A stretch of 64,000 nt of DNA from Peribacillus saganii (GTDB lineage Bacteria; Bacillota; Bacilli; Bacillales; DSM-1321), in NCBI RefSeq assembly GCF_003429095.1, contig NZ_QVTE01000035.1:27366-91365 (forward strand), written 5' to 3'. Both the position numbers and the translations under genes were made by a program. Below are positions 60,506-64,000 of the stretch, one piece after another (the first letter of the stretch is position 1; every line of letters starts with the position of its first letter). Under the pieces are notes generated by a model. That model saw only the letters and a list, made by a program, of their open reading frames with translations, searched no databases and had not been told where the DNA came from.

Positions 60506-60866
60506 TGTGGATACACGAAATTAAGTTTGTCTATCTCTAGCTCCAGCGTCCGGCAACTTTTTTTACGGAGTAAAATAAAGCCCCGACGCAATGAACGTGC
60601 TTGTGCTGACGACGCCAGAGGACAAGGAAAGCTTCGGCAGCGATGTTAGTCGGCCTAGAATGTTGTGACCAAGTACCGTCACAACCCTGCTGCGATCAAG
60701 TGCCATGGCAACCTTGGTCATAAGCCAATCACTTCGGAAGGCAAAAAGCGCCTTCTGTCAGCGCTTAACTTATGCTGCCGGGGGCCCGCATGTTGTAGCT
60801 TAGAACGGCGTTACGACAGGACGTGGCGGTCTTAGCTGGCCTTCCTGTCAGGGCTGTTCTGCTTTT
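60506..60866 (+). repeat. Dispersed nested-hairpin repeat, long composite copy
   Basis: Left flank TTGTGGATAC (DnaA-box-like, 60506-60514), TGTCTATCTCTAGCTCCAGC, AATAAAGCCCCGACGCAA, GAGGACAAGGAAAGC, TTCGGCAGCGATGTTAGTCG, an inserted TGTGACC...TTGGTCA segment, a GAAGGC/GCCTTC hairpin (60738-60754) and a right module GAACGGCG...ACAGGACGTGGCGGTCTTAGC. Ends CAGGGCTGTTCTGCTTTTG. The remaining bases to 61140 hold a small CTGGTATTACCAG hairpin and no gene. Confidence 0.78.
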
Positions 60867-61140
60867 GCCCGATTTTTTAAAAATTGCAAATTAAATGCTA
60901 AAATGGAAACAGACTAGGAAAAAATGTCATATGGGCTTCATATGCTGGTATTACCAGCTTACTTCAATCGTCGTTTTTACTGAACAAAAACTTAAAAAGC
61001 ATTTAAAGAGGTCAAAAGACCGAACAGAAAAGCCAGGGGAAACAGAAACTGTCGTTTGAGTAAATTATGGTGGAAATGCGGACTTTTAAATGGGAAAAAG
61101 AAAATATTAATTAATCGATTTAAGAAGGGGATACTAATTA

Positions 61141-61698
61141 GTGAAAATCTATACAAAAACTGGAGACAAAGGAACGACATCTCTTATATATGGACAGCGT
61201 GTTTCTAAGACGGATTCAAGAGTAGAAGCATACGGAACATGCGATGAAACCAATTCAATGATCGGACTAGCTGTTAGTCTGTTAAAGAATGAATCATTTG
61301 AAGGGAAAGACCAGTTATTAGAAGTTTTTCATGAAATTCAAACGAAGCTCTTCCATGTGGGGGCTGAGTTGGCAACACCGGAAGGAAAGGAAGTAAAGTG
61401 GAAAATTAAGGAGAAGGATATCTCTTTTATGGAAGCTGCCATAGATAAATGGGATTCACAGCTGGATCAACTTCAAAATTTTATTCTCCCCGGAGGCCAT
61501 CCTGCCGGAGCTTCGCTTCACGCTGCGAGAACGATCGCAAGACGGGCAGAAAGATGTGCAGTGGCACTGGGGGATGAGGCAGACGTAATTATACTGGCTT
61601 ATTTGAATCGTTTGTCGGATTTGCTGTTTGTAGCAGCCCGATATGTTAATATGAAAACCAATTTACAGGAACATGGACTTCACCAGCCAGTTGAATAA
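61141..61698 (+). CDS. Corrinoid adenosyltransferase, PduO type
   Basis: A 185-residue ATP:cob(I)alamin adenosyltransferase that makes adenosylcobalamin. Family motifs: N-terminal TKTGDKGTTSLIYGQRVSK (ATP loop), AYGTCDETNSMIGLA and the C-terminal ARTIARRAERCAVAL...YLNRLSDLLFVAARYVN. GTG start after GAAGGGG. No B12-dependent enzyme is adjacent and no cobalamin riboswitch seen. B. subtilis has the relative YvqK. Confidence 0.92.
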   Translation: MKIYTKTGDKGTTSLIYGQRVSKTDSRVEAYGTCDETNSMIGLAVSLLKNESFEGKDQLLEVFHEIQTKLFHVGAELATPEGKEVKWKIKEKDISFMEAAIDKWDSQLDQLQNFILPGGHPAGASLHAARTIARRAERCAVALGDEADVIILAYLNRLSDLLFVAARYVNMKTNLQEHGLHQPVE

Positions 61699-61731
61699 TC
61701 TTAGGTTTATAAGATAACAGTGGTAGAAACG

Positions 61732-61778
61732 TTGACAATTCATACAATGAAAGAGTACACTAATTATAAAGATTATAA
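61732..61778 (+). promoter_or_regulatory. perR promoter with Per box (autoregulation)
   Basis: TTGACA (61732-61737), 18-base spacer, TACACT (61756-61761). TTATAAAGATTATAA (61764-61778) matches the Per box TTATAATNATTATAA at 14 of 15 positions when read on the minus strand, covering the transcription start. Confidence 0.8.
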
Positions 61779-61818
61779 TTTAGAATTTATTCTTGTTAAG
61801 GAAAAGGGGTGCAAGGCA

Positions 61819-62256
61819 GTGTCGGAGACTCAGCTAAAAGAAGCACTGGAAGCCCTTAAGGAGACTGGAGTCAGAATTACTCCACAGCGTTCGGCGATCC
61901 TTGAGTTTTTAGTGAACTCAATGACTCACCCAACAGCCGATGATATATATAAGGCGCTTGAAGGTAAATTCCCGAATATGAGTGTTGCTACGGTTTATAA
62001 TAACCTTCGAGTATTTCGTGAGGTGGGGTTGGTTAAGGAATTAACATATGGAGATGCTTCCAGCCGGTTTGATTTCGTTACTACCCAACATTATCATGTT
62101 ATTTGCGAGAAATGTGGCAAAATCGTTGACTTCCATTATCCTGGACTTGATGAAGTGGAGCATTTGGCTTCACACGTTACAGGCTTCAAAATCAGCCATC
62201 ACCGGATGGAAATCTATGGTGAATGCCCGGATTGTGCTATAAAAGAAGCGCACTAA
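61819..62256 (+). CDS. perR: Peroxide-responsive repressor PerR
   Basis: A 145-residue Fur-family repressor sensing H2O2 by metal-catalysed histidine oxidation. Winged helix [15 protein letters not shown]...[20 protein letters not shown]; regulatory-metal ligands in [21 protein letters not shown]; structural zinc by CxxC pairs (CEKC and CPDC). GTG 61819 is preferred: AAAGGGG precedes it and it matches the family length; an open frame to 61720 would run through the promoter and Per box. Syntenic with B. subtilis perR-ygzB-ygxA. Confidence 0.95.
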   Translation: MSETQLKEALEALKETGVRITPQRSAILEFLVNSMTHPTADDIYKALEGKFPNMSVATVYNNLRVFREVGLVKELTYGDASSRFDFVTTQHYHVICEKCGKIVDFHYPGLDEVEHLASHVTGFKISHHRMEIYGECPDCAIKEAH

Positions 62257-62257
62257 A

Positions 62258-62286
62258 AAAGTTCCGCCAAATGGCCGGAACTTTTT
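62258..62286 (+). terminator. Intrinsic terminator after perR
   Basis: AAAGTTCCG and CGGAACTTT arms with GCC/GGC extension, followed by TTGTG. Confidence 0.82.
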
Positions 62287-62354
62287 GTGTTTTGTTTTAA
62301 AAAGCATTCACTGCCCGTGCTTTTTTATTCGATGGTTTGGAAATAGTAGTGTAT

Positions 62355-62705
62355 TTATTTATTGGCTTTCCTATTGTATTTTTCGTCGAAATCTCTTCCT
62401 TCGAGGTTTGGATCAAGGGTTAATGGTTCATTACAGTACATGCACATATCGACTCTTCCTAATATTTTGGTTTGTTTCCCGCAATTAGGGCAAATCACCT
62501 GAACCGTTTTAGTGGAAAGCATTCCGATCCAAAAATAAACTACGGTACTGGCAATGATAAATAGTAGGCCAAGAACCATGAAAATCGTCATTACCAATGG
62601 TGAACTTTTGAAGAATATTCCAGCATACATTACGATAATTCCAATAAAAATTAAGCTAAGGGCAAATGTCCGGATTTTATTTATTTTGCTTGAATATTTA
62701 GCCAT
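62355..62705 (-). CDS. ygzB: YgzB family membrane protein (UPF0295)
   Basis: A 116-residue protein with two helices (about 13-33, 41-63) and a C-terminal zinc-ribbon [20 protein letters not shown]. Matches YgzB (UPF0295) of B. subtilis by sequence and position between perR and ygxA. Function unknown. AGGAGGGAC precedes the ATG. Confidence 0.9.
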   Translation of the reverse strand: MAKYSSKINKIRTFALSLIFIGIIVMYAGIFFKSSPLVMTIFMVLGLLFIIASTVVYFWIGMLSTKTVQVICPNCGKQTKILGRVDMCMYCNEPLTLDPNLEGRDFDEKYNRKANK

Positions 62706-62903
62706 AGTTGTCCCTCCTGATAAGGGTACTATATCACAATTTTTTTTAATTTGGTTAGGTTTCTTTTCAATAAAGAAGCGAAAATATCAGGTTTGATTAA
62801 TTGATATTCTTAATTAAGGGATTTATCCTGTGAGAAGGAGGATATCGCAGTCCGCTGTAGAATACCATATATAGCAGAAGAAAGGTTTTTGGAGGAATTT
62901 GTT

Positions 62904-63767
62904 ATGGAGGATATTCTTCGTCCTATATATCAAGAGCGGGCAAGCATGCCCTCGACTCTTGGGATTTTACTAATAGAAAAAAGAAATAATGCTGTTTCAA
63001 TGACTGACACCTTCGATTTTATATTATTTGTTATTGCTGAGAAGAGTGAAGAAGCTGTCTATTTAAAGCATTATACATATAAAGATCAGAAAGCCGCTTT
63101 GCATATTGTACAGGAGGAACAGCTCAAGGAGTGGGTCCTGCTTGGGACCAATCGGAAAGTTGTCGAATGGATCCAAAGTGGCCGGATTTTATTTGACCGG
63201 AATGAGTATCTTCATGACTTAAAACAGGAATTAAGAGATTTCCCTTTTTATGGCCGAAAAATAAAAATGGGTATTGAGTTTGCAAAACTAATCAGAAGAT
63301 ATATGGATGGCAAGGCTTTTTTTGACAACGGCCATTATATTGACGCCTATAATCACATTGTCCATTCACTTCATCATCTCGCCCGATTGGAGCTGATTGA
63401 ACAGGGTTTGCATCCGGAATTGAGTGTTTGGAATCAAGTGAAAATGATCGAACCAGAAATTTTCAAGTTGTATGAAGAATTAGTAAATAGTGAAGAACCC
63501 CTTGAAAAACGTCTTGAACTTCTATTTCTTGCAAGTGATTTCTTAATTTATTCACGAACAGGTTCAGGTTCTCAGCATATATTAGAAATTATGTCTAGCC
63601 AAAGTGAGCCTTGGAGCATTGCGGGATTGATGGAGCATCCTGAGCTGCAGTATTATTCAGTAGATATAGGAGTACTGCTGGAATACCTAATTGATAAAAA
63701 TTTGATTAATATTGTCAACGTAGAGACTAAGAGCGAAGAAATATTTCATAGATATTATAAAGTATAG
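62904..63767 (+). CDS. ygxA: Nucleotidyltransferase-like protein YgxA
   Basis: A protein of about 287 residues with a nucleotidyltransferase-like N-terminal part and a helical C-terminal part (IDAYNHIVHSLHHLARLELI). It corresponds to YgxA, encoded just before an rRNA operon in B. subtilis. Activity unknown; the canonical GS/DxD motif is not obvious. ATG 62904 chosen because GGAGG (62891-62895) is eight bases upstream. Confidence 0.85.
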   Translation: MEDILRPIYQERASMPSTLGILLIEKRNNAVSMTDTFDFILFVIAEKSEEAVYLKHYTYKDQKAALHIVQEEQLKEWVLLGTNRKVVEWIQSGRILFDRNEYLHDLKQELRDFPFYGRKIKMGIEFAKLIRRYMDGKAFFDNGHYIDAYNHIVHSLHHLARLELIEQGLHPELSVWNQVKMIEPEIFKLYEELVNSEEPLEKRLELLFLASDFLIYSRTGSGSQHILEIMSSQSEPWSIAGLMEHPELQYYSVDIGVLLEYLIDKNLINIVNVETKSEEIFHRYYKV

Positions 63768-63797
63768 AAAAAAGTTATATTGAAAAATTAATTAATG

Positions 63798-63826
63798 TTG
63801 ACGTCTTTCGGGAGAGGTGTTATATT
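63798..63826 (+). promoter_or_regulatory. rRNA operon promoter P1
   Basis: TTGACG (63798-63803), 17-base spacer, TATATT (63821-63826), downstream of ygxA. Confidence 0.8.
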
Positions 63827-63891
63827 AATAAACGTCGCTGAAAGACATCAGCATTGTTCTGCGGCATAGATAAATTGTCACAATAAGAATG

Positions 63892-63920
63892 TTGACTTAT
63901 AATATTCAACGTGATAAGAT
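63892..63920 (+). promoter_or_regulatory. rRNA operon promoter P2
   Basis: TTGACT (63892-63897), 17-base spacer, TAAGAT (63915-63920). Tandem promoters about 94 bases apart are standard for Bacillus rrn operons. Confidence 0.85.
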
Positions 63921-63957
63921 AATAAAGTCGCTTCTGAACAGAAACGACGATAATAAA

Positions 63958-64000
63958 ATTGCTCTTTGAAAACTGAACAAAACAAAGCGCCAACGTTTTA
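63958..64000 (+). other. rRNA leader with boxA-like antitermination sequence
   Basis: ATTGCTCTTTGAAAACTGAA is the boxA-containing leader found before Bacillus 16S rRNA genes. The 16S gene itself begins beyond the window. Confidence 0.8.

Noticed and set aside
60890..61140. Cobalamin riboswitch before the PduO gene
   Set aside because: The B12-box core is not present.
61720..61818. Longer PerR start upstream of the GTG at 61819
   Set aside because: The extension would be translated from DNA holding the promoter and Per box, and family homology starts after the GTG.

Overview
The window is chromosomal DNA from a low-GC, spore-forming Bacillaceae bacterium close to Bacillus/Cytobacillus/Mesobacillus. 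Evidence: sporulation genes (sspK, yunB), aa3-type quinol oxidase, CcpA/CodY/Rex/PerR-type sites, strong Shine-Dalgarno sequences with many TTG starts, and gene order from 36.8 kb onward that follows the B. subtilis block yfhD-yfhE-yfhF-recX-yfhH-sspK-yfhJ-...-yfhP-mutY-yfhS-fabL-ygaB-ygaC-ygaD-ygaE-gsaB-ygaF(bcp)-perR-ygzB-ygxA-rrn. The window stops in the leader of an rRNA operon, after two tandem promoters and a boxA-like sequence but before 16S.

Layout. 0-2.5 kb: end of a histidine-utilisation cluster (hutI, hutG); hutI seems to start at AUU. 2.6-3.5 kb: fluoride riboswitch with two CrcB channel genes. 3.5-6.1 kb (minus): lone TRAP binding lipoprotein plus amidase. 6.7-9.6 kb: two amino-acid permeases. 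9.8-17.7 kb: 2-hydroxyacid module with a TAXI TRAP transporter, FadR-type regulator, L-2-hydroxyglutarate oxidase and GlcD/GlcF-like dehydrogenase. 17.9-23.3 kb: radical SAM protein, xpaC-telA behind a sigma-W-like promoter, then a Mn2+ (yybP-ykoY) riboswitch in front of a small kinase-like gene. 23.5-27.5 kb: qoxABCD with two Rex-like operators. 28.6-33.4 kb: mtnA-type isomerase, then an SDR/acyl-CoA dehydrogenase/thiolase operon with an internal cre. 34-36.6 kb: LysE exporter, a DnaA-box cluster, and a DoxX gene with a perfect Rex box. 36.8-63.8 kb: the conserved yfh-yga block, with insertions relative to B. subtilis (an SDR, a lone glutamate synthase large subunit, yunB, a K+ channel, an M29 aminopeptidase, a PduO adenosyltransferase).

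The most striking non-coding signal is a family of dispersed modular repeats in intergenic gaps (best copies at 22.6, 35.3, 44.1, 46.5, 50.0 and 60.5 kb; decayed copies at 9.7, 36.7, 39.9, 41.0 and 43.7 kb). Their units are nested hairpins: an outer stem of variable sequence, an inner GCCAC/GTGGC-type stem, an AGGAC-like loop and a conserved TTA bulge on the 3' side. Outer arms change together between copies, and some loops carry another inserted module. All six long copies point the same way as the plus strand. Three copies carry a DnaA box or near match in their left flank.
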